NCBI GenBank assembly: GCA_964523675.1
Contig: CAZFZT010000003.1
Span: 1-64,000 of the forward strand
Direction of reading: 5' to 3'
DNA: 64,000 bases
Source: CAZFZT01 sp964523675
GTDB taxonomy: Bacteria > Planctomycetota > Phycisphaerae > Phycisphaerales > SM1A02
This document shows positions 27,418 through 36,235 of the stretch, in pieces. Both the position numbers and the translations under genes were made by a program. Within the stretch, counting starts at the first letter, position 1, and every line of letters begins with the position of its first letter. The notes below the pieces were generated by a model. The model saw only the letters and a program-made list of their open reading frames with translations, was not told the DNA's origin and did no database searches.

Positions 27418-27449
27418 CGTGAGCAGGTCAACAGGTCCAGGTCAACATC

Positions 27450-28256
27450 ATGCGAATGCGCCGAACAGTGCTTGCCGGGCACCTTGCCGTATTCCTCGGC
27501 CTTGTGACGTCGATCGCAGTAGGGTGGTGCGCGGCATGGCTGATGCGTTTACCCATGTACCCGCGCACGATCCTTGGCTCGTTCGTCCAATGGGACACCG
27601 TTTGGAACATCAGTGAGAGCAAGACGTGGGTGAGCGTTGATGTGTGGTGGATGGAACTTGGCGGCGAGATTCTCGAGCCGACAGCCGACGGCCCGATTCA
27701 TCAGCGGCTTCTCGCCTATCTGCGTGCGCAGCAGCATTCAAACGAGGAAATCCTGAAGGAGGCGCGGCGAAAACACGCAGCGCTGGATGCCGATCGCGAT
27801 TGGGTGAGCGTGCGCAACGAGCCGCGTCCTTGGGGCACATTCACACTTGATGAGCCGCCACCGGAGCGGAAGCGCACCGGTTCCGATACAGCGTTTGGCT
27901 GGCCGATGCCCTGCCTGTGGTATCAAGTGCAGAGTGTGCCGGTCCAAGGGACGGTCTTCGGCGGGTATGACCGGATCGTGAAGGAGGAACTGCATGGCGG
28001 ATGGCGCATCGCCGGGCAACCCTCATCTCGAATGCGTGACTTTCGCGCGCTACCGCTCAAGCCGATCTGGACGGGCCTCATCATCAATTCGCTGGTGTTC
28101 TCGGTCATATGGTTCATGCTGCTGCTTGCTCCGGGGTTCATCAGGAGGCGCCTGCGCCACCGCCGCGGCTGCTGCATGTGGTGCGGCTACGACTTGAGGG
28201 GCGCGGTGAGCGAGCGGTGTCCTGAATGCGGTGTGGATAGGCAGAGGCAGACGTAG
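27450..28256 (+). CDS. membrane protein with C-terminal zinc ribbon
   Basis: 268 residues. An N-terminal transmembrane helix (GHLAVFLGLVTSIAVGWCAAW), a ~170-residue soluble region, a second helix (GLIINSLVFSVIWFMLLLAPG) and a C-terminal ribbon (CCMWCGYDLRGAVSERCPECG). The layout is the same as the protein at 17322-18137: helix, outside domain, helix, cytosolic ribbon. No Shine-Dalgarno was seen. Function unknown. Confidence 0.8.
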   Translation: MRMRRTVLAGHLAVFLGLVTSIAVGWCAAWLMRLPMYPRTILGSFVQWDTVWNISESKTWVSVDVWWMELGGEILEPTADGPIHQRLLAYLRAQQHSNEEILKEARRKHAALDADRDWVSVRNEPRPWGTFTLDEPPPERKRTGSDTAFGWPMPCLWYQVQSVPVQGTVFGGYDRIVKEELHGGWRIAGQPSSRMRDFRALPLKPIWTGLIINSLVFSVIWFMLLLAPGFIRRRLRHRRGCCMWCGYDLRGAVSERCPECGVDRQRQT

Positions 28257-28297
28257 GAGCCCCACCTGCAATCGGGGCGAAGCCGGTCTTTGCGCAG

Positions 28298-29245
28298 CTA
28301 CCGTAGCTGTTCGCTGCTCTTACGTCGCCGCATCCCTGCGAGGTAAACCATGCCGATCGAACCCGTCAGCAGCACGATGACCACCTCTGCGCTGCGGTTG
28401 AGCAGTTCTGCCGCCAGCCCGATTTCGAGTCGATGTCCCGCAAGGACGGGCGCAAGCAGGCCGACGAGCCACTCACGCAGGCCCAGGCCATTGCTGACGA
28501 ATGGGACCATCGTGGCAAGGATGCTCACACTTGCAAAGGCCGCCGCAGCCGTCGCATCAATCTGCGCACCGATCAGCTCAAAGACCAGGATGTAACGCAC
28601 GGCCCACACCAGCACTTCGGTGTACCGAAGAAAAGCCGCCATGCACAAGATACGGATTGGAGCAACGAGCATCATTGGCAGAATCACGAGAGCGGGCATA
28701 ACGGCCAGCGACGCGAGCTGCATCTGGAGCTGATGCGCAATCAGCGCGAGCGTTGCAAGAGCTGCTGCCGCCAGGAGTGTCAGCACTGCGCCTTCGATCA
28801 GAATTCGCGTCGAGTGCAGCACCGGCACACCATTGACCGCCCGGTGATAGGCAATGCGTCCAAAGAGGCCCGGGCGCATCGGCAAATAGTTGACGAGCGC
28901 GGTCGACGCAATCAACGCCTGCATCTCCAGGATTCCGACTTTGCCCGGCGAGAGCCGCGACAGAAGAAGACTGAACGTCAGCGACGACAAGCCAAGATTC
29001 GCAATCACAGAGCCAAGTAAAGCCGCCACCAGAGCAAATGAAGGGGATTTCACCGCATCCAGCGCAGCCGCTACCTGATCGCGCTGTCCAATCACAACGA
29101 CAACCGCGGCAATGATGAGCATGGCTCCCACGACCGTTCCGCCAAGGCGAAGCCATCGCGGAGCGGTTCGACGCCGCGGTCCACTGACCTCCGGTGCGCT
29201 TCCTCCACCACGGTCGGCTCTGCCACGTCGAGCCCGGTCACTCAA
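28298..29245 (-). CDS. lysylphosphatidylglycerol-synthase-like integral membrane protein
   Basis: 315 residues. About seven transmembrane segments (GTVVGAMLIIAAVVVVIG, FALVAALLGSVIANLGL, LTLLAAAALATLALIA). The pattern 'A.....LVNYLPMRPGLFGRIAYHR' matches the conserved N..P...G...R region of the UPF0104/LPG_synthase_TM family, whose members act as flippases or aminoacyl-lipid enzymes. There is no C-terminal aminoacyl-transferase domain. The start overlaps the end of the upstream gene by 4 nt (29242-29245), which indicates translational coupling. Confidence 0.78.
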   Translation of the reverse strand: MSDRARRGRADRGGGSAPEVSGPRRRTAPRWLRLGGTVVGAMLIIAAVVVVIGQRDQVAAALDAVKSPSFALVAALLGSVIANLGLSSLTFSLLLSRLSPGKVGILEMQALIASTALVNYLPMRPGLFGRIAYHRAVNGVPVLHSTRILIEGAVLTLLAAAALATLALIAHQLQMQLASLAVMPALVILPMMLVAPIRILCMAAFLRYTEVLVWAVRYILVFELIGAQIDATAAAAFASVSILATMVPFVSNGLGLREWLVGLLAPVLAGHRLEIGLAAELLNRSAEVVIVLLTGSIGMVYLAGMRRRKSSEQLR

Positions 29246-31737
29246 GGTTGCCTCGATCGGCTGGGGTCTTCAAAGGTGCGTTCGTCCGGAAGGCGCAACA
29301 CGCCTTCGTCATCCCCGCCGGCCTCGGCCCGCTGTGCGACGAATGAAGCGATCTGCCGAAGCGTCGGATCGTCGCTACGCATCGCTTCGCCGACCATTGG
29401 ATCATCCCGACGGCGCGAGCGGTACATCAGATGGGCAAGCGTTACCAACCGATCGTTGGCGTAGCGATCAATGGGGATGGCTGCTTCGAGGAAGCTCGCC
29501 GGCCACACCGAGATCAGCCATGCCTGCGCCGTTCCGTCTGCGCGTGCAAATGCCTCTGCGACCGCCTCGCGCGCATCCTGGAGGAGCCGCTGCTGCTCCT
29601 CGGTCATCGTCGGCGCGGCCTCACCTGAAACAGCAAGTCCGAACAGCGCCAGCCGCGTCAAATCCTGCGTCGGAGCGGAGACATCTCGAAGAATCGTCAC
29701 CGATTGCTGCATCCATTGCGGACTCGGGCGAACACCGCTCACCCACATGGAAGGCGGCCGGGAGTCGCTTCCGAGTAGCGCCGGCACGATTGAACCATCA
29801 AGCGTTGCGCGGAAGTTGATCACACCGCGCACCCGCACGATCGCCCCAAGAATGGCGTAACGATCAAGCACATCGCCGACGTGCGATCTTCGCAAATCGA
29901 CTGGAATGATGAGCCGCTCCCGCGGCATCAATCGGAGCCGCCGATCGATGCTGACCACAATCGGCGGCAGCGCCCCCACTCGCGCCTGCACGATCTGCAC
30001 CGAGGGCAACAACGCGACCTCAGGAAGGACCGGCCCTTGCGGATCAATCGCTAGCGGCACAGGGGAATTGTTCGTGATCTCGATGTTGAGCAGAATCGGC
30101 TCGTGCGCTTCGTACTGCTGTTCAACTGGAACGAGCCGGAAGCCGAGGACGGTGGTGGGCTCTGACATCGCGCGATGCAGGCCGCGCGGATAGGTTGACG
30201 CAAGTCGATCGAGCTCGACCGCTTCGGACGTCAGCGGCGCGCGCGTTCCAAGGAGTTCAGCGAGGATGTCTGCGGCATACACGCCGATAAGGGTGCCGGG
30301 CTGAGCCCGCGCCACCCCGAGCAGTTCGCGAGCGCCCTCCCGCCGCTCTCCCAGCTCGAGAAGCGCCATGGCGTAGCCGAGTCTGGCCGGCGCATCCTCC
30401 GGCGCGATGTCCTCCAGCAGATCCGCCGCGTGTTGAAACTCTCTCTCGCGCAGCGCCTTCCATCCCTGAAACCGGAGCTCGGCAGCGCTGGAGAGCTCGG
30501 CCGCTCCCCGGACTTCTTCGAGCACTTCATCGACCCGTTCCAGATCCCCTCCCAGCCAGATCAGCGTCCACGCTTGCTCCAGCCGCAACATCGCAATTCG
30601 CGCACGGCGCTCCGCTTCCGAGACGTTCTGGTTCTCCTCAAGTTCGCGAATGGCCTGGCTGTAGGCGAACGCTGCGAGCGCGGTTTGCGTTTCGACGTTG
30701 TCATCCATCCGGTGATGAATCGCCGCACGAACTGTCGCGAAGATCGGTGAAACCGCAGCGACGTAATTCGCGCGATCACGTGGCGTCAGATCGGGTCGCG
30801 CTCGCTGAAGTTGCTGGTGAAGCAGCGCATTTTCCTCGCGCTGCCGCGCAAAGAGTCGGCGAAGCGCCGCATCGCGATTTCCCCGACCGAACTGCGCAAT
30901 TGCAGCGTCAGCAACGAGATCGGCCGGCGCTCGCACGTTCATCGCCGTATATGCATCGATGGCAAGGTCGTAGAACTGCTCCGCCCCGGCATAAGCCGCG
31001 CTATTGAGCATGTGTGCGGCAAGCAATGCGACGCTCTCCACACTCAGCGGATTCGCAAGCACCAATTGCAAGAGAAGCTCCGCCTCAGCAACGACATCGT
31101 CAACGTGCATCTGAAAATATCCGGCCGCAAGCGCTGCGGCCGCCTGATGAGATGGATCAAGCGATGCCGCCTGAGCGAGTCGATCTGCAAACGCATGGTC
31201 ATTCCCCCGGCGACGCTCCAGCAGCGCGAGATCGAGAGCCAATCGCGACAAGACGGCTGGCGAAAGTCCTTCGCGCTGTGCCTTCGTGAGCTGCTCCTCC
31301 AGCGCGACTGCCAGCTCCTCCGCGGTCTGATGTTCAAGCAATTGATGAGAGATCTGCTCGAGTCTCGCCCCATCATCTGCGGGATCGAGAGCGACGATCT
31401 GGGCGACGGAGCGCAGACGAGCTTGATCATTCTCCGCAAGCGCGGATGCAGCATGCGCCAGCCGCCACATCTCCACGTCGCCGGGGGTGAGGTTCGCGGC
31501 CTCCAGCATCAGCAGATTCGCCGACTCGATGGCTTCAACGGTGAGCGGATCCTGCATGAGGATGAGCGACGCCGCCTGGGCGAACTTGGTAGCCAGTCGC
31601 CGCTCCGCGGGTGACTGCTCCGGCTGCGATGCGGCGGCAAGCGGCCCCAGAGCGACCAGGATGCATGAGACGCTCACAAGAAGCGAGTTGTTCAAAGCCC
31701 ATCGGTTGATGCGATTCATCATGGGTTTGCTTTTCAT
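29242..31737 (-). CDS. large secreted TPR-like repeat protein
   Basis: 831 residues from the ATG at 31737 (MKSKPMMNRINRW; in-frame ATGs at 31722 and 31719 also fit). The signal peptide core is NSLLVSVSCILVALGPLAAASQ. The first ~450 residues are Ala/Leu/Glu-rich helices in paired repeats (LLQLVLANPLSVESVALLAAH and similar), consistent with TPR or SEL1-type solenoids. A beta-rich segment follows (HEPILLNIEITNNSPVPLAI). It would be periplasmic. Tightly coupled to the LPG-synthase-like protein, so the two may work together. No enzymatic motif is seen. Confidence 0.78.
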   Translation of the reverse strand: MKSKPMMNRINRWALNNSLLVSVSCILVALGPLAAASQPEQSPAERRLATKFAQAASLILMQDPLTVEAIESANLLMLEAANLTPGDVEMWRLAHAASALAENDQARLRSVAQIVALDPADDGARLEQISHQLLEHQTAEELAVALEEQLTKAQREGLSPAVLSRLALDLALLERRRGNDHAFADRLAQAASLDPSHQAAAALAAGYFQMHVDDVVAEAELLLQLVLANPLSVESVALLAAHMLNSAAYAGAEQFYDLAIDAYTAMNVRAPADLVADAAIAQFGRGNRDAALRRLFARQREENALLHQQLQRARPDLTPRDRANYVAAVSPIFATVRAAIHHRMDDNVETQTALAAFAYSQAIRELEENQNVSEAERRARIAMLRLEQAWTLIWLGGDLERVDEVLEEVRGAAELSSAAELRFQGWKALREREFQHAADLLEDIAPEDAPARLGYAMALLELGERREGARELLGVARAQPGTLIGVYAADILAELLGTRAPLTSEAVELDRLASTYPRGLHRAMSEPTTVLGFRLVPVEQQYEAHEPILLNIEITNNSPVPLAIDPQGPVLPEVALLPSVQIVQARVGALPPIVVSIDRRLRLMPRERLIIPVDLRRSHVGDVLDRYAILGAIVRVRGVINFRATLDGSIVPALLGSDSRPPSMWVSGVRPSPQWMQQSVTILRDVSAPTQDLTRLALFGLAVSGEAAPTMTEEQQRLLQDAREAVAEAFARADGTAQAWLISVWPASFLEAAIPIDRYANDRLVTLAHLMYRSRRRDDPMVGEAMRSDDPTLRQIASFVAQRAEAGGDDEGVLRLPDERTFEDPSRSRQP

Positions 31738-31944
31738 CGGTTATCGCGCCCCGCAGAGCGCAGTCGGGAGGCATGGTAGGGCCAGATCGCCTCCTTTCAT
31801 ATCTGAGCTGCATCATCGGCCCCTTTCGGAGCGTAGGGTAGGGTCAAGGCGATTGACACCGCAAGCAGCCGATGCTACGGTCTCGGCTTCGTTCTGTTCG
31901 GGTCCGGTTACGCCGCGCAAACCGCCCACCACTGAATCTGATCC

Positions 31945-33018
31945 ATGCACATTCATCCAGGTCGTCTCATTCTGCTTACCGCAATGCTCTGGGGTCTTGC
32001 GGCTTGTTTCCCCGCCAATATCGACGGGTTGCTTGCAGCCGCCTCGGCTCAGCCGCAGCCGGTGGATCGATTGGCATCGAAGACGACCCCCTTCACCGCT
32101 CAGGAACGGGTGCAGGTCGAGCAGTACGTCGGCTACTGGGTCGATCAGCTGGCCTCGGGTGAAGCGAACTCCATCCGCGAAGCCGTCCGCGCACTCAATG
32201 AGCCGCTGGGAGCGATCAACCTCACGCTCATCTTTCGCGATGAATATTCCCGCGCGGTTGTGGCCCGGCTGGAGGAACTCTTCGCAACCTCACCTGGCAA
32301 CGAAGTAGCGATCAACGCGCTCAAGGTCGCCGGACTGCTCGGAACTGAACGAGCGCTGAATCTGATGGTTGAGCGGTCCGATCCGCGCCGGGAATCAAGC
32401 GATGCGGTCCGACTCTGGGCGGCGAAAGGGTTTGCGCTGCTCGTCAACGACGAAGGGCTCCGCGGCCGCCAGATGACCAGACAGACCCGTGACCTGGCGC
32501 GCCACGCCCGCAATGAAGAGAACTGGCTTGTGCTGCGACGACAGTTTGAAGCACTGGCTGCGGCTGGCGGATCGCTCGATCAGCAGATAGAGGTGCTTCA
32601 TGCAGTGGCGGATCGACTCATGAAGGAGGATTCTCCCAGCCGGCTCATCGAAGCGCTCAACCGTGCTCTCGTGCTGCTTCGCAATCAATGGCTGAACCTG
32701 CGCGACACGCGCGAACAGCAGCGCTTCGGCGCAGCGGCAGGACCGGCGGTCGTACGGGTGCTTGAACTGGCGGATTCCCATTGGGAAGCGGCGATCGAGG
32801 ATAAACGTGCGCGCGGCTGGTATGGCGCAGCCATCCAGAGCGCGGAAACGCTGCTCATTGCGATCGATCTTCAGGTTCGGCAAGGTCGCGCCACCATGCC
32901 CGCCGATGCCCTTGATACAGCATGGTCGTCCAGAGACGCCGGCGCATTCCGCCGGCAGGTCGGCGCCTGGCGTGATGTGACGAGCCGCGATCCATATGGA
33001 CGGCCGCGCGGCCAGTAG
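31945..33018 (+). CDS. lipoprotein with helical repeats
   Basis: 357 residues. The N-terminus (RLILLTAMLWGLAACFPAN) ends in a good lipobox LAAC, so the cysteine near 21 would be lipidated. The mature protein is alpha-helical with an Ala/Arg/Glu-rich composition and a HEAT-like section (AINALKVAGLLGTERALNLM). No family is recognised. It is followed 21 bp later by an ABC solute-binding protein, hence probably part of that operon, although the next gene also has its own -10 hexamer. The 207-bp upstream spacer is shared with the divergent TPR-like gene. Confidence 0.75.
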   Translation: MHIHPGRLILLTAMLWGLAACFPANIDGLLAAASAQPQPVDRLASKTTPFTAQERVQVEQYVGYWVDQLASGEANSIREAVRALNEPLGAINLTLIFRDEYSRAVVARLEELFATSPGNEVAINALKVAGLLGTERALNLMVERSDPRRESSDAVRLWAAKGFALLVNDEGLRGRQMTRQTRDLARHARNEENWLVLRRQFEALAAAGGSLDQQIEVLHAVADRLMKEDSPSRLIEALNRALVLLRNQWLNLRDTREQQRFGAAAGPAVVRVLELADSHWEAAIEDKRARGWYGAAIQSAETLLIAIDLQVRQGRATMPADALDTAWSSRDAGAFRRQVGAWRDVTSRDPYGRPRGQ

Positions 33019-33027
33019 CACGATTGG

Positions 33028-33033
33028 TATCAT
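33028..33033 (+). promoter_or_regulatory. -10 hexamer of a probably leaderless promoter (solute-binding protein gene)
   Basis: TATCAT followed by 6 nt and then the ATG at 33040. It lies in the 21-bp gap after the lipoprotein gene, so it could be an internal promoter. Confidence 0.45.
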
Positions 33034-33039
33034 CCCACC

Positions 33040-35082
33040 ATGCGCCTCCTTGCGACGCTGCTCGTGCTGGCGGTCGTCGTTGGCGTGCTGAGTCTTGGAT
33101 CAGCGCAGCCGGACCAGAAAGCCGACCTCGTCATTGTCAATCGTGGTGATGTGTTCACCCTCGACCCGCAGCGCATGACCTACTTGCGCGATTTTCGCAT
33201 GGCGTATGCGCTCTATGAGGGACTGGTGCGATGGAACAATTATGACTTTATGATCGAGCCGGCTGTCGCTGCCGCCCTGCCTCACTTGAGCGACGACGGC
33301 CGGGTGTACACCTTCACCATCGTGCCGGAGGCGCGCTGGTCGAATGGCGACCCGGTGACCGCGCATGACTTCGTCTTCACCTTCCGCCGGGCATTGCTGC
33401 CCGATACCGCGTCGTACTACACAAGTCTGCTCTTTGCGATTGAAGGAGCCCGCGAGTTCTTCGACTGGCGCAGTGAACAACTTGCAGTGTTCTTGGAAGA
33501 GGAGTTACCACGGAAGGCCACGGAGGGCCACGGAGGAGAGCAGAGAAGAGCAGAGCAGTTCACCGCAGACGCGCAGAGGTCGCAGACGGAGATAAAGTTC
33601 CGAGATAGTGATTTGGCAACCGTCATCTCTGCGTCAAATGCAGTGATCCTCAGCACGCCGGCCATCCTCCAAACTCAACATTCATCTCCTCCCACTCCGT
33701 GGCCCTCCGCGGCCCTCCGTGGTGAATTGCTCTGGGAACAAACCCTCGCGAAGTTCGATGAAACCGTCGGCGTGAAAGCCCTTGACGAGCACACCTTGCA
33801 GATCACTCTCGAACGTCCCGTTGCGTACTTCCTCGACATCCTCGCCATGCCGATCGCGCTGCCGGTGCATGAGCAGTCGCTGGCGCCGTTCCAGTCATTG
33901 AATGCGCGGACGGGTCGTCTCGAGGAGCGGCAGAACTGGTGCAAGGCCGGGCGCCTGGTCAGCAACGGGCCGTATGTCCTCGAGCGATGGCGTTTCAAGC
34001 GCGACATGCTGCTTGCGCGCAACCCGCACTACCACCGGCCTGAGATCGTGATGAACGACTCAGTTCTCGCGCTCACCATCGAAGATGCCAACACGGCTGT
34101 GCTGGCCTTTCTCGCCCGTGGCAGCGAGATTGATTGGATGGATGACATCACCGTCGAGTATGCGCCGGATCTGCTTGCGCAGCCCGACGGTGACATTCAC
34201 GCAACGCCTGCCTTCGCTACCGAGTTTTACAGTTTCAACTGCCGGCAGGCGCTGCCGGGCGGGCAGAGCAATCCATTCGCCGATGCGCGCGTTCGCCGTG
34301 CTTTCACGTTGGCGATCGATCGGGGGCGCATCGTGCGCCACGTAACGCGGCTGGGTGAGCCGATTGCGCGAACGCTCATTCCGCCCGGCTCGATACCCGG
34401 TTACAACTCGCCGCAAGGGCTTGGCTTTGATGTCAACCGCGCGCGTCAGGAGTTGCGAGATGCCGGCTGGTTCGATCGCAACGGTGACGGCACGCTCACC
34501 AACGAACGCGGCGAGGTGTTCCCCGTCGTTGATCTGCTCTGGACCACCAGCGCGCCACGCCATCGCTGGATTTCTCTAGAGATGAAAGCGCAGCTTGAGC
34601 GGCACCTCGGCGTCAAGGTCGAGACGCGCGGTCTCGATGCGCGCTTTTACCGCGAAGACCTCCGCAGAGGCAACTTCATGCTCGCACGCGGCTCGTGGTA
34701 CGGCGACTACGGCGACCCCACCACCTTCCTCGACCTCTCTCGCACCGATGACGGCAACAATCACCGCCGCTACTCAAGCCGGTATTACGACGATCTGCTC
34801 GAACAATCTGCACACGAAACCGATCCATCAAAGCGCCTGCGCCTCCTTGAGGAGGCGGAACGGTATCTCGTCGATGAAGAAGCGCCGCTCCTCCTGCTGC
34901 TGCATCCCGTGCGCTTAGCGATGTACGACGCAAAACAAGTGCAAGGCATCAGTACACATCCGCGCGCGATTCAATATCTCTGGCAAATGCAAAGAGCGGC
35001 TGCCGGTTCTCGGCTTTCGGCTCTCGGCTCGAACCTACAGAACGAACTGTCACCGAGTCCGCTGAATGGCGATAACCGATAG
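33040..35082 (+). CDS. peptide/oligopeptide ABC transporter solute-binding protein (SBP_bac_5) with an in-frame repeat insertion
   Basis: 680 residues; family members are usually 500-600. The signal peptide core is LLATLLVLAVVVGVLSLG. Domain phrases: FTLDPQRMTYLRDFRMAYALYEGLV, RWSNGDPVTAHDFVFTFRRAL, VGVKALDEHTLQITLERP, and RARQELRDAGWFDRNGDG. It would bind peptides or similar solutes for the adjacent permease. Residues about 156-228 are encoded by a 217-bp repeat element (33507-33723) with terminal inverted repeats, between EEEL and ELLWEQTL. The last ~30 residues derive from a heptad repeat. Both appear tolerated since the frame stays open. Confidence 0.9.
   Translation: MRLLATLLVLAVVVGVLSLGSAQPDQKADLVIVNRGDVFTLDPQRMTYLRDFRMAYALYEGLVRWNNYDFMIEPAVAAALPHLSDDGRVYTFTIVPEARWSNGDPVTAHDFVFTFRRALLPDTASYYTSLLFAIEGAREFFDWRSEQLAVFLEEELPRKATEGHGGEQRRAEQFTADAQRSQTEIKFRDSDLATVISASNAVILSTPAILQTQHSSPPTPWPSAALRGELLWEQTLAKFDETVGVKALDEHTLQITLERPVAYFLDILAMPIALPVHEQSLAPFQSLNARTGRLEERQNWCKAGRLVSNGPYVLERWRFKRDMLLARNPHYHRPEIVMNDSVLALTIEDANTAVLAFLARGSEIDWMDDITVEYAPDLLAQPDGDIHATPAFATEFYSFNCRQALPGGQSNPFADARVRRAFTLAIDRGRIVRHVTRLGEPIARTLIPPGSIPGYNSPQGLGFDVNRARQELRDAGWFDRNGDGTLTNERGEVFPVVDLLWTTSAPRHRWISLEMKAQLERHLGVKVETRGLDARFYREDLRRGNFMLARGSWYGDYGDPTTFLDLSRTDDGNNHRRYSSRYYDDLLEQSAHETDPSKRLRLLEEAERYLVDEEAPLLLLLHPVRLAMYDAKQVQGISTHPRAIQYLWQMQRAAAGSRLSALGSNLQNELSPSPLNGDNR
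33507..33723. mobile_element. 217-bp MITE-like element with ~31-bp terminal inverted repeats inside a gene
   Basis: The left end (ACCACGGAAGGCCACGGAGG...) and the reverse complement of the right end (ACCACGGAGGGCCGCGGAGG...) agree at 27-28 of 31 positions. The interior has the periodic text CACCGCAGACGCGCAGAGGT, typical of interspersed bacterial repeats. It holds no ORF of its own and is read through as part of the binding protein. No clear target duplication could be assigned. Confidence 0.7.
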
Positions 35083-35106
35083 CCGACAGCCGACAGCCGA
35101 TAGCCC
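34998..35106. repeat. inverted pair of GGCTNTC heptad arrays at the end of the binding-protein gene
   Basis: Forward heptads (GGTTCTC, GGCTTTC, GGCTCTC, GGCTCGA at about 35006-35033) and reverse ones at 35071-35106 (GGCTATC, GGCTGTC, GGCTGTC, GGCTATC, GGTTATC on the minus strand). They could pair in RNA as an imperfect stem of roughly 25 bp with a loop of about 40 nt. The array covers the stop codon and the spacer up to the permease start. Confidence 0.6.
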
Positions 35107-35109
35107 CAC

Positions 35110-36066
35110 ATGACCCGCCTCATCGTCCATCGCCTTGCGCAGCTGCCGCTGATCCTGCTTGCGATCTACACGGCGACCTTTGCTTTGGCGTGGCTCATCC
35201 CCGGTGACCCGCTTGAACAGGATGAGGCCCGACAGCCGCCGCCGGAGGTTGCGCGGGCTATGCGTGAGTGCTACAACCTCGACAACCCGTGGACGTTCTA
35301 CTGGGACTACCTCGGCAAGGCGAGCGGCGTGAGTTGGCTCGTTGGCGCACATGACCAGCCATTCGACCTCGGCCCATCGCTGCGACATGAAAACTGGTCC
35401 GTCAACGAAATCCTCGCAGCGGGACTACCCGTTTCGATCTCACTCGGCGCGGCTGCGCTGACGATCGCGCTCATCATCGGCTTGACCGCAGGCGTCATCG
35501 GCGGCACGCGCCCCGGCTCCATTGCTGATGGCCTGACGACGTTCATCGCACTCATCGGCATCAGCGTGCCTGCTTTCGTCGTCGGCGCGGCTTTGCTTGT
35601 GATGTTCACCGTCATCTGGCCGCTTCTTCCCGTCGGCGGCTGGGGCACGTTACGGCATATGGCTCTGCCTGCGGTCACGCTATCGCTGCCATTTGCTGCT
35701 TACATCGCGCGGCTGACGCGCTTCGGCATGATTGAGCAGATGTCGCTTGATTACATTCGCACAGCCCGAGCCAAGGGGTTGCCACAATACAAAGTCGTGC
35801 TCAAACACGCGCTCAAGAACGCCTTCCTGCCTGTGCTCAGCTACCTCGGCCCGGCGGCTGCGGCTGCGATGACCGGCTCATTCGTCGTCGAGATCGTCTT
35901 CGCCATTCCGGGCATCGGCACGCACTTCGTCGATGCCGTCCTGAGCAAAGACCTCACGCTCATCATGGGCATCGTGCTGGTGTATTCGGCAATGCTCATC
36001 ACGTTCAATCTCACAGTCGATGTGCTGTATGCGTGGGTCGATCCTCGGATTGAGCAGAAGCGCTGA
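35110..36066 (+). CDS. ABC transporter permease (OppB/DppB type)
   Basis: 318 residues with six membrane segments, beginning ILLAIYTATFALAWLIPGDPLEQ. The cytoplasmic EAA loop for contact with the ATPase is visible (DYIRTARAKGLPQYKVVLKHALKNAFLPVL region, near residues 215-245). The final membrane helix block is AMLITFNLTVDVLYAWVDPRI, typical for OppB-type permeases. It works with the solute-binding protein 27 bp upstream. The second permease and the ATPases are not in this window, so the importer is completed elsewhere. Confidence 0.94.
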   Translation: MTRLIVHRLAQLPLILLAIYTATFALAWLIPGDPLEQDEARQPPPEVARAMRECYNLDNPWTFYWDYLGKASGVSWLVGAHDQPFDLGPSLRHENWSVNEILAAGLPVSISLGAAALTIALIIGLTAGVIGGTRPGSIADGLTTFIALIGISVPAFVVGAALLVMFTVIWPLLPVGGWGTLRHMALPAVTLSLPFAAYIARLTRFGMIEQMSLDYIRTARAKGLPQYKVVLKHALKNAFLPVLSYLGPAAAAAMTGSFVVEIVFAIPGIGTHFVDAVLSKDLTLIMGIVLVYSAMLITFNLTVDVLYAWVDPRIEQKR

Positions 36067-36115
36067 AGTGGCGGTCGATCGAGGAAGAATCGGCCCTCAG
36101 AACGGCTGGTGCACG

Positions 36116-36168
36116 AGGAGGGAGCAGGTCAGGGGCGGAGCTGCCCTCCTGCTGCGGGGTATATTTTT
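36116..36168 (+). terminator. possible terminator after the permease gene
   Basis: Left arm AGGAGGG-A-GCAG (36116-36127), right arm CTGCCCTCCT (36141-36150), one bulged base, then TTTTT at 36164-36168. The T-run is 13 nt from the stem, so it is only a weak candidate. Confidence 0.35.
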
Positions 36169-36180
36169 GGAGGAGATTCC

Positions 36181-36209
36181 TTGACATGGAAATAATCCGC
36201 GTTTACATT
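36181..36209 (+). promoter_or_regulatory. strong sigma70-type promoter for the haloperoxidase gene
   Basis: TTGACA (36181-36186), a 17-bp spacer, and TACATT (36204-36209). The leader to the ATG at 36236 would be about 20 nt and contains AAGGAGG. It is the clearest canonical promoter in the window. Confidence 0.7.
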
Positions 36210-36235
36210 GGCAACGAGAAGAAGGAGGATGTGCT

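Noticed and set aside
28433..29020. 195-residue plus-strand frame
   Set aside because: Antisense of the LPG-synthase-like gene, with a basic, low-complexity composition.
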